Of a stretch of DNA of 9,570 nt, positions 1 through 6,484 are shown piece after piece. Under the pieces are notes generated by a model. The model worked only from the letters and a program-made list of their open reading frames with translations, ran no database searches and was not told the origin of the DNA. The DNA lies in the NCBI GenBank assembly GCA_030653635.1, contig JAURYZ010000114.1, positions 1 through 9,570 of the forward strand, in the 5' to 3' direction. The stretch's first letter is position 1. Each line of letters begins with the position of its first letter. The DNA is from Coriobacteriia bacterium. Lineage in GTDB: Bacteria > Actinomycetota > Coriobacteriia > Anaerosomatales > JAHIQC01. The position numbers and the translations under genes were made by a program.

Positions 1-1
1 T

Positions 2-208
2 GCCAAAGACGCACCGCGCATCTTCGATGAGTTCTATCAGGCGGGCGCTTCGCCATCACTGAAGCCCCCCGGCACCGGATTGGGTCTGCCCATTTCACGC
101 TCGCTCGCCCGGCTTTTGGGCGGAGATGTTGGCATCGAGAGCACAGGACCGGACGGTAGCGTCTTTGTGCTTCGGATTCCGAGCGAGTACGACGAGAGCC
201 AGATATGA
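2..208 (+). CDS. Sensor histidine kinase, C-terminal end (partial)
   Basis: This is the last 68 residues of a histidine kinase whose start lies outside the window. The ATP-binding (HATPase_c) fold is recognisable. An F-box-like IFDEFYQ stands near the start, then the glycine-rich G2 box GTGLGLPISRSLARLLGG, then a final beta strand (GSVFVLRIP) typical of the end of the domain. Such kinases autophosphorylate a histidine in a dimerisation domain and pass the phosphate to a response regulator. The sensor, the phospho-accepting histidine and the N and G1 boxes are upstream and cannot be seen. The protein ends about 10 residues after the last strand, so no receiver domain is fused at the C-terminus. 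The partner regulator is not in this window. The family call is firm; the signal sensed is unknown. Confidence 0.9.
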   Translation, partial: AKDAPRIFDEFYQAGASPSLKPPGTGLGLPISRSLARLLGGDVGIESTGPDGSVFVLRIPSEYDESQI

Positions 209-216
209 GAATGTAG

Positions 217-442
217 ATGGTGATCGGCGTCAGCCGGCTCATCTTGGAGCTGGCTTCGGGCAAGACTCTGCTCATGGCGCACAACATCGACATCGCGCCC
301 AGGATCGAGTCGCTGGCAGCCGTGGATTTGGTTGCGTTTGCTGGAGTGGGCTCGCATCCCGACGACTGAGCAGCTCGTCGAGACCATCCGTATTGTGTTC
401 GTGAAGCCTATTGGCGTGCACTTGTTTGAGAACGAAGTGTGA
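217..442 (+). pseudogene. Possible small gene broken by a frameshift, just after the kinase
   Basis: An ATG eight bases after the kinase stop opens a 50-residue frame that ends with TGA at 367-369. Its start, MVIGVSRLILELASGKTLL, has a coding-like composition. From about position 365 a different frame continues without interruption to TGA at 440-442 and also looks coding (TEQLVETIRIVFVKPIG, then VHLFENEV). Joining the two needs one frameshift near 345-370. I do not recognise the product. The opening residues faintly recall the DUF503/YlxP start (MxxGVxRLxLxL), but the SLKxKR signature of that family is absent and the rest does not fit. No strong ribosome binding site precedes the ATG, so expression would depend on coupling to the kinase. 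It may instead be two unrelated chance frames. Confidence 0.28.
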
Positions 443-456
443 CGTACATCACACTT
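435..456. promoter_or_regulatory. CRP/FNR-superfamily (GlxR-like) operator
   Basis: Two perfect 8-base half sites, AAGTGTGA and TCACACTT, flank a 6-base spacer (CGTACA). The core is TGTGA-N6-TCACA, the binding consensus of CRP. With TA in the middle of the spacer it also fits the TGTGA-NN-TA-NN-TCACA consensus known for actinobacterial GlxR/Crp proteins. The centre lies about 98 bases before the surface-protein ATG at 544, with no gene between. The likely reading is cyclic-nucleotide or redox-type control of that gene. I found no convincing -10/-35 pair at a standard class I or class II distance, so the sign of regulation is open. The site overlaps the stop of the doubtful upstream frame. Confidence 0.65.
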
Positions 457-543
457 CTGATGTATGGTCGTCGCGGGCGAGCAGGCGACGGCTTGTGGCT
501 CGTGTCCCATAGCTTGCTTCAAGTGGTTGTCTTTGGGGGCATC

Positions 544-1557
544 ATGACGCCGTTTTCGGTGGGCCGAGTTCGAAAGGTTCTGATTGCGATCCTGCTGGTG
601 GCAGCCTGCATCGCCTCGGTGGTGAGCGCCGCTGCCGACGAGGCGCTGAACGTACGTCTAGCCCTCAAGATGTCATGCGACGCAGATGTGTTCGATGGTG
701 GCTATCTTGCAGAAGACAGCGCACCTGTCACATTCAACTTCCTTGTCTCCAACAGTGGTGATGTACTAATTACCGGCATCAGCGTCGATGAGCCCATGCT
801 CGGTCACATTGGAGACATCGCGTCCATAGCTCCGGGGGAGTCCCAAAAGTTTTCCGTCAGCAGTGAGCGTGCGGGCGGGGAGTTCAAAGGCAGTGCAGTT
901 GGCAGGGATCCGAGCGGCGCCTCGGTGACCGCGAGCGACACGCTTGTGCTCGAACGCTACATGGGTGACACGTTTGAGGACGATCCGTGGATCCTCAAGA
1001 CCTCGTCGACTGCGACCGCAGTGCCCGGAGACACAATCACCTACACCCTGAAGTACGGGAATCAGAAGGACCACATTGTTGAAGGTGCATCCATCGTCGA
1101 TGAGTTCGACTCGAGGGTTCTGGAGATAGTTGAGGCAGCCGGTGCCAGCGTTGAGTCGGGTCGTCTCACATGGATCGTGGGTCCGGGTATGAATGCGACC
1201 GAGGTTCCGGTCACAATCACCTACACGATGCGCCTGAAGTCGGACGCGCCAGCGACCATCGCCGACGCACTTAACATCGCCACGATTTCCAGTGAGTTTG
1301 ATGTCGATGCCACCGACAACACCTCGCGTGTCTCTGTAGCTATCGATCACTATCTCGGCTTCACGCCGCCAGCTCCGTCCGCAGGTTCAAGCGCAAAGTC
1401 CGCGCCCAAGACCGTTGCGGGCACGCCTACGGAACAAGAACCATTCCTGCCCTTCACCGGCACCGACTCCAGGCGGCTCGTGATCACCGCTCTGCTGTTC
1501 GCAATGGCCGGGGGAGTCCTGCGACTACTCGGCCGAACCCTAGTCGTAGGCGCGTAG
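544..1557 (+). CDS. Exported LPXTG-type cell-wall-anchored protein with DUF11-like domain
   Basis: A 337-residue surface protein. The ATG at 544 is chosen because GGGGG (about 535-539) precedes it and because it places a secretion signal at the N-terminus: basic VGRVRK, a hydrophobic run to about residue 25, then an SAAA-like cleavage region. Residues about 40-135 form a beta-rich extracellular segment. Residues about 148-268 resemble a DUF11/conserved-repeat domain, with PGDTITYTLKYGN early and an alanine- and valine-rich middle ending DATDNTS. A Pro/Ser/Ala/Lys wall-spanning linker follows. The C-terminus is a sortase signal: LPFTG at residues 302-306, a hydrophobic stretch at about 312-328, and arginines within and after it. 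Sortase would cut between Thr and Gly and attach the protein to the wall. A longer in-frame start at 439 would lie inside the operator and destroy the signal peptide. Ligand or role is unknown. Confidence 0.85.
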   Translation: MTPFSVGRVRKVLIAILLVAACIASVVSAAADEALNVRLALKMSCDADVFDGGYLAEDSAPVTFNFLVSNSGDVLITGISVDEPMLGHIGDIASIAPGESQKFSVSSERAGGEFKGSAVGRDPSGASVTASDTLVLERYMGDTFEDDPWILKTSSTATAVPGDTITYTLKYGNQKDHIVEGASIVDEFDSRVLEIVEAAGASVESGRLTWIVGPGMNATEVPVTITYTMRLKSDAPATIADALNIATISSEFDVDATDNTSRVSVAIDHYLGFTPPAPSAGSSAKSAPKTVAGTPTEQEPFLPFTGTDSRRLVITALLFAMAGGVLRLLGRTLVVGA

Positions 1558-1910
1558 CGCACAAATCAGCCACATCCAGTTTCGTATCGCCTACAGGCAC
1601 TGGCTCCCAACGATGTTCCCGCCCGCCGTCATCTTTGTCGCCCTTTCCTCATGGCGCCGAAGAAGCCGGAGAAGCGTATCGGGGTGTTTGGGATCACCCG
1701 CTAGTAAATCTCGGTGCTGCCGGGGCGAAGCACCGCCATGGCGATCGAATTTGTGCATATCAAGCCCGAGGTGTGTAATGTCGGACATGGTCGGCCCCTC
1801 CGTTTGTCGGCGCTGCGGGCCTGTTCCTGCGGACGATTCACGTATACACCGGAATGGGCCCGTCATTTCATGGTGACTAGATGGGCCGGACAACAGAGAG
1901 TGGAGGCCGT
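1558..1910. other. Gap of about 350 bases with only short doubtful frames
   Basis: No gene of normal length fits here. A short frame from ATG 1651 (MAPKKPEKRIGVFGITR, then stop) and a frame from ATG 1738 that runs past the start of the next gene have no clear ribosome binding site. The frame from 1778 is listed separately. No T-tailed hairpin that would serve as a terminator for the surface-protein gene was seen. The gap may contain decayed sequence. Confidence 0.5.
1778..1876 (+). CDS. Possible 32-residue Cys-motif peptide or remnant
   Basis: An ATG with GAGGTG four bases upstream opens a 32-codon frame. It contains a CxxC knuckle (VCRRCG, residues 9-14) followed by PADDSRIHRNGPVISW. The pattern CxxCG, then a polar stretch, then an NG turn resembles the first half of a small zinc ribbon, but the second Cys pair is absent. 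It could be a truncated zinc-ribbon gene. A second frame overlaps the same bases (from 1738) and also carries a CxC, so codon use does not settle which, if either, is real. The frame ends 34 bases before the next gene. Confidence 0.28.
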   Translation: MSDMVGPSVCRRCGPVPADDSRIHRNGPVISW

Positions 1911-2234
1911 ATGGCGCTTCAGTTCGGGACCATTGCGACGATTGTTACTGGCCTTGTAGAGGGCGCCAAGTTGCTGTCCTCCGGAACCGCCAAGGGATCG
2001 GGCACACCAGACGACAAGGCTGATGTGACGACGGCTCTTAAGAACCGCGTGTCGTCGCTCGAGCGTCATGAGGCCGATCAGGATCTACTGGTAGAGCAGC
2101 TTGCGGAACAGCTGACGGAGCTTGCCGCTGCGGGTGACCGTCTCAACAGTAAAGCGATGAGTTTTTTCGTCGTATCGGGTGTCGCGCTCTTTCTGAGCCT
2201 TGTCTCCCTGCTCCTCGTGCTGCTCTGGCGCTAG
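1911..2234 (+). CDS. Small coiled-coil protein with C-terminal membrane anchor
   Basis: A 107-residue protein of unrecognised family. The start at 1911 is preferred over an in-frame ATG at 1881 because GGAGG (1902-1906) precedes it. Residues 1-25 form a mildly amphipathic helix (MALQFGTIATIVTGLVEGAK). Residues 25-36 are a Gly/Ser/Asp-rich linker. Residues about 37-80 are strongly charged with regular leucines, likely a coiled coil (LKNRVSSLERHEADQDLLVE). Residues 82-106 form one very hydrophobic segment ending in WR. A tail-anchored topology with most of the chain in the cytoplasm is inferred from the absence of a signal peptide. Tail-anchored coiled-coil proteins often act as scaffolds, but no partner is evident here. 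The gene stands between two gaps and no operon is obvious. Confidence 0.72.
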   Translation: MALQFGTIATIVTGLVEGAKLLSSGTAKGSGTPDDKADVTTALKNRVSSLERHEADQDLLVEQLAEQLTELAAAGDRLNSKAMSFFVVSGVALFLSLVSLLLVLLWR

Positions 2235-2338
2235 GCGGCGTTGCCATGGCTGCGTAGCCCGCGCTTCTACTCGATGCGTGTGTCTCCTTGCACAATAGAA
2301 TCGCAAGATCCACAAGTAAGGTGCAGGTACGCTGGCCG

Positions 2339-2346
2339 AAGGGGGA
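2339..2346 (+). promoter_or_regulatory. Ribosome binding site that sets the TTG start
   Basis: An AAGGGGGA-type purine run lies about five bases before TTG 2351. No comparable site precedes TTG 2288 or GTG 2321 in the same frame. It decides the start of the cold-shock/DUF1294 gene. Confidence 0.6.
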
Positions 2347-2350
2347 TAGA

Positions 2351-2962
2351 TTGCGTCATCAGGGCAGAATCGCTGAGTGGCATGACGAGCGTGGATTTGG
2401 CTTCATTGATCAGTTGAACGATGGTCCTCGCGTATTCGCCCACGTGAGCGAGTTCCCACGCGAGCTTCGGCGGCCCGAGGCCTTGGATCTGGTTTCTTTC
2501 GAGTCGGGCAAGGACGAAAGGGGCCGCCCTCGCGCCTCAAAGATCCTGTTTCTTGCCCCGACGGCATCGCGCTCGCCCGGTAGGAAGATAGGCGTGGGTT
2601 CCGTTTCGCCCTCGGTCAATCTTGTGATGGCAGGACCTCTGGCCGTCTTGCTGGTGAGTGCTTTCGTGATTGGTTTGTACGCTGTGGCACTGCTGGCGGC
2701 CTACCTCGTCGTGAGCGCGATCACCTATGCCGTGTACGGAATGGACAAGTCCGCCGCGCAGCGCGGAGAGTACCGGACCGAAGAATCAGCGCTGCACCTG
2801 CACGCGCTTGCAGGCGGCTGGCCTGGCGCACTTTTCGCCCAGCAGCGATTCCGTCATAAGAATCGAAAGCGATCGTTCCAGACGCTGTTCTGGGCGACGG
2901 TGTGTCTTAACTGCGCGATGCTCATTTTGCTGATCGGCCTGATCGCGTCATCTCCCGGCTAA
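2351..2962 (+). CDS. Cold-shock domain fused to DUF1294 membrane protein
   Basis: A 203-residue fusion. Residues 1-65 are a cold-shock-type OB fold: GRIAEWHDERGFGFI carries the RNP1-like K/R-G-F-G-F-I motif, then VFAHVSEF corresponds to the RNP2-like VFxHxS. This module binds single-stranded nucleic acid. After a basic linker there are transmembrane helices from about residue 95 to 128. The DUF1294 signature follows: YGMDKSAA (129-136), ALAGGWPGALFAQQ (around 152-165), RHKNRKRSF (168-176), and a last helix near 179-200. The TTG start is chosen because it has a good ribosome binding site and because family members begin M-R-x-Q-G-R-I. Upstream in-frame codons to 2288 encode a basic, non-conserved stretch. 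The fusion is a known architecture, but the role of DUF1294 is not established. The gene appears monocistronic. Confidence 0.88.
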   Translation: MRHQGRIAEWHDERGFGFIDQLNDGPRVFAHVSEFPRELRRPEALDLVSFESGKDERGRPRASKILFLAPTASRSPGRKIGVGSVSPSVNLVMAGPLAVLLVSAFVIGLYAVALLAAYLVVSAITYAVYGMDKSAAQRGEYRTEESALHLHALAGGWPGALFAQQRFRHKNRKRSFQTLFWATVCLNCAMLILLIGLIASSPG

Positions 2963-3405
2963 GGCCTTCTGGCTCGGGTTGTTGATCAGTTGTTCACTGC
3001 GTCTCGTCGACTCGGAGAAATTGGCGAGCAATGCGCAGCTGATATCGCATGGACTGGGATTCCTCTGATTCTGCATGGGCCTCGTCCGAGCTTGATTGGA
3101 TGGCTCTCAAGTTTTTCCAGCGACTCACCGACACAAGAATGCAGAGCAGGAAAGGTCAGTGCGTCCGTGGGGGTGGGCATGGGGGAGAACTCAGCAGTGC
3201 CGGGCTGGTATCCAGAAGCCCCTCAGCTGCCGAGGAGACCCTCAAGGATGCTGCCGCGATCGAACCCTTGAATGCAGAGGTGGTGGAACTTCGGTCTCAG
3301 CTGGAAACTCGGTAGCCAGCGGGCCTACCGCCGCTGGTCTGTAACGCACGCGTGGCCTATGCTCCCTAGGGCAGGCCGAACCGCCGAATCAGGAGGCGCG
3401 AATTA
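2963..3405. other. Intergenic gap of about 440 bases with gene remnants
   Basis: No intact gene is convincing. The second half carries the possible remnant listed at 3049-3315. A 7-base inverted repeat (CCAGCGG at 3316-3322, CCGCTGG at 3331-3337) could form a hairpin but has no T tract, so it is a poor terminator. A TATGCT at 3358-3363 could be a -10 for the PLP genes, but the matching -35 (TGGTCT) is weak. No SAM riboswitch or T-box pattern was seen before the sulfur-type gene. Confidence 0.5.
3049..3315 (+). pseudogene. Decayed or frameshifted DUF2510-like / coiled-coil gene
   Basis: Two overlapping frames together look like pieces of one gene. A frame from ATG 3179, behind a G-rich purine run, gives MGENSAVPGWYPEAPQ. 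The GWYP sequence matches the start of the DUF2510 domain (GWYPDP...), although the RYWDG half is missing. In another frame, bases 3220-3315 encode SAAEETLKDAAAIEPLNAEV followed by VELRSQLETR, a charged helix ending with TAG at 3313-3315. Short DUF2510 proteins often continue into such a helix, so a frameshift plus an internal deletion is a plausible history. The second frame is also open back to ATG 3049 as an 88-codon frame, but the segment before 3180 is not coding-like and lacks a ribosome binding site. It could equally be an intact unknown 88-residue gene. Confidence 0.35.
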
Positions 3406-4857
3406 GTGTCAGATGAAACGAACTCTCAAGGTGTGGCCCGCTACATTTCTGTCGCACAGGAAGCGGCTGCCCTGCATGCTGCCGAACTCGCGGCTATGCG
3501 TGCCTGCCGATTCGATACGATCTCAGTTCACGGTCTCTACACCATGCGCGAGGCGATTGAGAACAACCAAGGATCGATCATCGAACCGGTCTACATGAGC
3601 ACTTCTCAAGGTTACCGCGATTCGGACCAGATGGAGGCCGCGTTATCCTATCAGGTTCCTAGCTGGGCCTACTCTCGGATAGCTAACCCCAGCCTCTACT
3701 ACCTTGAGCAGACGCTCGCTCTGCTAGAGGGCTACGGATTGGACTTTGAGACCTCCTGCTGTACCACATCCTCGGGAATGTCAGCCATCGCCAGCGCTAC
3801 CGAACCGTTCCTCGCAGTTGACCCGAAGCGTGCTGGCGGCCCGATCAATTTCCTCTCCACCTGCCAGGTCTACGGCGGGACCTTCCAGCAGTTCAGCGTT
3901 CGCAAGATGAAGGAACGGGGCATCGATTGCCGTTGGGTGCAGGATGCCACCGACCTGTCTGAGTGGGAGTCGAAGATCGACGGGGACACCCGTTTTCTCT
4001 ACGGTGAGCTGCCATCCAATCCGGGTCAGTCATTCTTCGATATTCGTGCGCTGGCAAAAATCGCCCACTCCCATGACCTGCCGCTCATCGTTGACAGTAC
4101 GGTGGCGACTCCCGCGTTGCTCAGGCCGCTGGCCCACGGCGCGGATATCGTTGTTCAGTCTGTGACCAAGACGATGGCCTCCTCCGGGTTCGCAGTAGCC
4201 GGAGCGGTCATTTCGCGCCAAAACATCAAGAGCCGTTACGGCTCCGATGAGATGAAGGCCGATTTTGCCACCTATCTCAAGCTGCTGCCGAATCGGGATA
4301 ACGGCCCGAACCTCTCGCCGATGAGCGCCATCCTCGCATTGAACGACCTGCGTACGCTGCGATCCAAGATTGACCTCTTCAGCCGCAGCGCCATGCAGGT
4401 AGCCGAGTTCCTTGACGCTCACCCGAAGGTGGAAGAGGTCCACTACCTCGGGCTGCCCGGTCACCCTTTGCACGCCCTCGCCAGCCGATACATGTTCCTG
4501 GTCGACAGCGAGCACGACGTCCAGTACGGCAGCCCGGTCAACCGATACGGGCACCTCATGTCGTTCTGTGTCAAAGGTGGGGCGCCGGCGGCACGCAAGA
4601 TGTTCGATGCGATGCAGCGCATCTTTCGAGCGACCGATCTTGGCCGAGTCAAGTCGGTGGCCACGATTCCGGCGATTTCCACGCATCAGCAGCAGGGTGT
4701 GGAGGGCCGTTCGCTAGCAGGCATCGCGCCCAACTTGGTGCGTCTTTGCGTCGGCGGCGAACACCCGGACGACATCATCGCTGACCTGGCTCAGGCGCTG
4801 GACACGGTGGAGCTGGCGGCGACAGTGAGCATACCGTCGTCAATCCCTACAGGGTGA
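3406..4857 (+). CDS. Cys/Met metabolism PLP-dependent enzyme (trans-sulfuration family)
   Basis: A 483-residue fold-type I PLP enzyme of the cystathionine gamma-synthase / O-acetylhomoserine sulfhydrylase / methionine gamma-lyase family. These enzymes act in the cytoplasm on sulfur amino acids or activated homoserine. GTG 3406 is chosen because AGGAGG (3391-3396) lies nine bases upstream. Visible landmarks are YSRIANPS (89-96; Tyr and Arg reach the cofactor phosphate of the neighbouring subunit), SSGMSAI (122-128, phosphate loop), VYGGT with stacking Tyr156, Asp230 in IVDSTVATP (pyridine nitrogen), Lys255 in SVTKTMASSG (Schiff base), and the C-terminal GRSLAGI...LVRLCVGGEHPDD. It is longer than the usual 380-430 residues, with an N-terminal extension of about 35 residues and small insertions. 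The substrate cannot be told from sequence, so no symbol is given. It heads a probable two-gene operon with the next PLP gene. Confidence 0.88.
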   Translation: MSDETNSQGVARYISVAQEAAALHAAELAAMRACRFDTISVHGLYTMREAIENNQGSIIEPVYMSTSQGYRDSDQMEAALSYQVPSWAYSRIANPSLYYLEQTLALLEGYGLDFETSCCTTSSGMSAIASATEPFLAVDPKRAGGPINFLSTCQVYGGTFQQFSVRKMKERGIDCRWVQDATDLSEWESKIDGDTRFLYGELPSNPGQSFFDIRALAKIAHSHDLPLIVDSTVATPALLRPLAHGADIVVQSVTKTMASSGFAVAGAVISRQNIKSRYGSDEMKADFATYLKLLPNRDNGPNLSPMSAILALNDLRTLRSKIDLFSRSAMQVAEFLDAHPKVEEVHYLGLPGHPLHALASRYMFLVDSEHDVQYGSPVNRYGHLMSFCVKGGAPAARKMFDAMQRIFRATDLGRVKSVATIPAISTHQQQGVEGRSLAGIAPNLVRLCVGGEHPDDIIADLAQALDTVELAATVSIPSSIPTG

Positions 4858-4915
4858 TTTGGTTCGAGGCCTGACAGGGCCATGGCAGCAACACCCTAAC
4901 CCGAAGGAAGCACAC

Positions 4916-6112
4916 ATGGCGTTTCCGGTCGATGCGATCCGAGATGCGTTCCCGGCGCTACGTGAAGGTGCCGCCCACTTCGATGCGCCAGGAGGCACGC
5001 TTGCCCCGGCCGTTGTAGCCGAGGCAATCCGTGACAGCCTTTGCTCGGCAATCTGTCAGCGCGGGACGATCACGCCTGCCGAACGCCGCACCGATGCGAT
5101 TGTTCTGGGCGCGCGTCAGGCTATGGCCGATCTCCTCGGCGTGGATCGAGGTGGCGTGGTATTCGGACGCAGCATGACGCAACTCACTTTCGACTTCGCT
5201 CGCACAATCGCGGAGTCGTGGAGCGCGGGGGACGAGATCGTGGTCTCTCGACTCGACCATGATGCGAACATCCGTCCATGGGTGTACGCCGCGAAGCGCG
5301 CCGGCGCGGTCGTTCGATACGCCGAGTTCGACCCGGCAACGTCCGAGCTCACGGTCGAAGCTGTCGAGCAGCAGCTGAGCGAACGCACGCGGCTGGTGGC
5401 CATTACCGCTGCCTCGAACCTTATCGGTACGCGACCCGCGGTCGAAAAGATCGCCAAGCAGGTTCACGCCCGAGGCGCTCTGCTGTACGTCGATGGCGTT
5501 CACAACACACCGCACGCGTATGTCGATGTGCCAAAGATGGGCGCGGATTTCTACACGTGCTCGCCCTACAAGTTCTGCGGTCCTCACCATGGTGTACTGG
5601 TCGCGTCGCCCACTTTGCTCGAGACACTGACCCCCGACAAGCTGCTGCCGTCGGCGAACACGGTGCCTGAAAGGTTCGAGCTTGGCACCCTACCGTACGA
5701 GCTGTTGGCAGGTACAACGGCCGCAGTGGAGTTCTTGGCGGGCATTGGCGATTCGGCGCCTTCGCGTCGCGAGCGACTGGCAAGCGCGATGGCCGCGATC
5801 TCCGAACATGAGGATGGCCTGCGCCGCAAGCTCGAAGCCGGACTTGGGAAGCACCCGCGCGTTACGATCTACTCGCGGGCGCAGGTACGCACGCCAACGC
5901 TCCTCTTTACGGTGGATGGGATGGAGCCCATGGATGTTACGGAGCGTCTCGGTGAATTCAACATCAACGCGCCAGCAAGTTCGTTCTATGCGCTCGAGGC
6001 CTCGCACGCACTTGGTCTCGGCGATGCCGGCGGCGTCCGACTCGGCCTAGCGCCGTACAGCTCTGCCGAGGATATCGACCGGCTGCTCGAGGCGCTGGAC
6101 AGCATCATTTAG
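4916..6112 (+). CDS. Class V aminotransferase, cysteine desulfurase-like (VC1184 type)
   Basis: A 398-residue fold-type I PLP enzyme. ATG 4916 has GAAGGAAG (4903-4910) five bases upstream; the in-frame extension to 4859 has none. The opening IRDAFPALREGAAHFDAPGGT is the hallmark of the cysteine desulfurase-like VC1184 subfamily. Cofactor residues are visible: the TQLTFDFAR region, Asp193 and His196 in YVDGVHNTPH, and Lys219 in SPYKFCGPHHG. The C-terminal FYA (about 360) and GGVRLGLAPYSSAEDIDRLL fit the family. True NifS/SufS enzymes carry a mobile catalytic Cys in the C-terminal third. Here that region (NINAPASSFYALEASHALG) has none, so persulfide-forming desulfurase activity is doubtful; a lyase or selenocysteine-lyase-like reaction is possible. 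It follows the trans-sulfuration-type gene by 58 bases on the same strand, so co-transcription is likely. Family sure, reaction not. Confidence 0.88.
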   Translation: MAFPVDAIRDAFPALREGAAHFDAPGGTLAPAVVAEAIRDSLCSAICQRGTITPAERRTDAIVLGARQAMADLLGVDRGGVVFGRSMTQLTFDFARTIAESWSAGDEIVVSRLDHDANIRPWVYAAKRAGAVVRYAEFDPATSELTVEAVEQQLSERTRLVAITAASNLIGTRPAVEKIAKQVHARGALLYVDGVHNTPHAYVDVPKMGADFYTCSPYKFCGPHHGVLVASPTLLETLTPDKLLPSANTVPERFELGTLPYELLAGTTAAVEFLAGIGDSAPSRRERLASAMAAISEHEDGLRRKLEAGLGKHPRVTIYSRAQVRTPTLLFTVDGMEPMDVTERLGEFNINAPASSFYALEASHALGLGDAGGVRLGLAPYSSAEDIDRLLEALDSII

Positions 6113-6142
6113 GGTCTCAGACCGAGTGGGCACGTGCTCCGG

Positions 6143-6484
6143 CTATCTCTGACGTTTGAGCGCGCGCCCTATCATCAGCGTGAGAATCGTCGCGAATCCG
6201 ATTCCAGCCATTCCTAGCATCGTTACGTCTATGGTCGGCTGCCATTCCACGCTGTCCGCGCGCACCACGTACACGCCGACCGGCCGGGCCATTCCACCGA
6301 AGCCGCCGCCCGAGCTTTCGGTGTCGCTCTCTGCGCTGGCAGGCCCTGTGCCACCACCACCGCCGCCGACCACCATAGCGACCGGGATCACTGTCAGCCC
6401 ATCCTTCTCCACTGGCTCACCAAATACTCGGCGCACCGTGAACATATCTCTCCAAAGTTCCATCATGTTGCCGAGGAACGGCAT
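6143..6484 (-). CDS. GerW (YtfJ) family protein
   Basis: A 113-residue minus-strand protein. VRRVFGEPVEKDGLTVIPVA (residues 18-37) is the signature of the GerW/YtfJ family, followed by the usual glycine-rich stretch (VVGGGGGGTG, then SSGGGFGG) and the closing module MARPVGVYVVRADSVEWQP. Residues 86-105 are a hydrophobic segment and the tail is basic (RALKRQR), so it is probably anchored to the inner membrane face. In Bacillus, YtfJ/GerW is a spore protein needed for germination. Many non-sporulating actinobacteria also carry the family, so the name does not prove sporulation. ATG 6484 has an AGGGGG run about eight bases upstream on its strand. The frame stays open for about 30 codons further upstream without a start codon. 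It is convergent with the PLP operon. Confidence 0.85.
   Translation of the reverse strand: MPFLGNMMELWRDMFTVRRVFGEPVEKDGLTVIPVAMVVGGGGGGTGPASAESDTESSGGGFGGMARPVGVYVVRADSVEWQPTIDVTMLGMAGIGFATILTLMIGRALKRQR

Noticed and set aside
126..404. Plus-strand 92-codon frame overlapping the kinase end
   Set aside because: It runs through the well-supported end of the histidine kinase in another frame and is rich in Arg, Ser and His as expected from GC-rich shadow sequence.
766..1350. Long minus-strand frame of 194 codons
   Set aside because: It lies opposite the surface-protein gene, whose signal peptide and LPFTG signal are clear; no domain is recognisable in the antisense product.
1714..1959. 81-codon plus frame with a CxC motif
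   Set aside because: It overlaps the start of the coiled-coil gene, which has a better ribosome binding site and composition; the last third is plainly out of frame with a real gene.
3316..3337. Hairpin CCAGCGG/CCGCTGG as a terminator
   Set aside because: Seven-base stem with an eight-base loop but no T tract after it on either strand.
3316..3405. SAM riboswitch or T-box before the trans-sulfuration-family gene
   Set aside because: The leader is under 100 bases and shows none of the conserved blocks of either element.
4030..4686. Minus-strand frame of 218 codons
   Set aside because: Antisense shadow of the PLP enzyme; no start context and no family resemblance.
4958..5590. Minus-strand frame of 210 codons
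   Set aside because: Antisense shadow of the class V aminotransferase gene.
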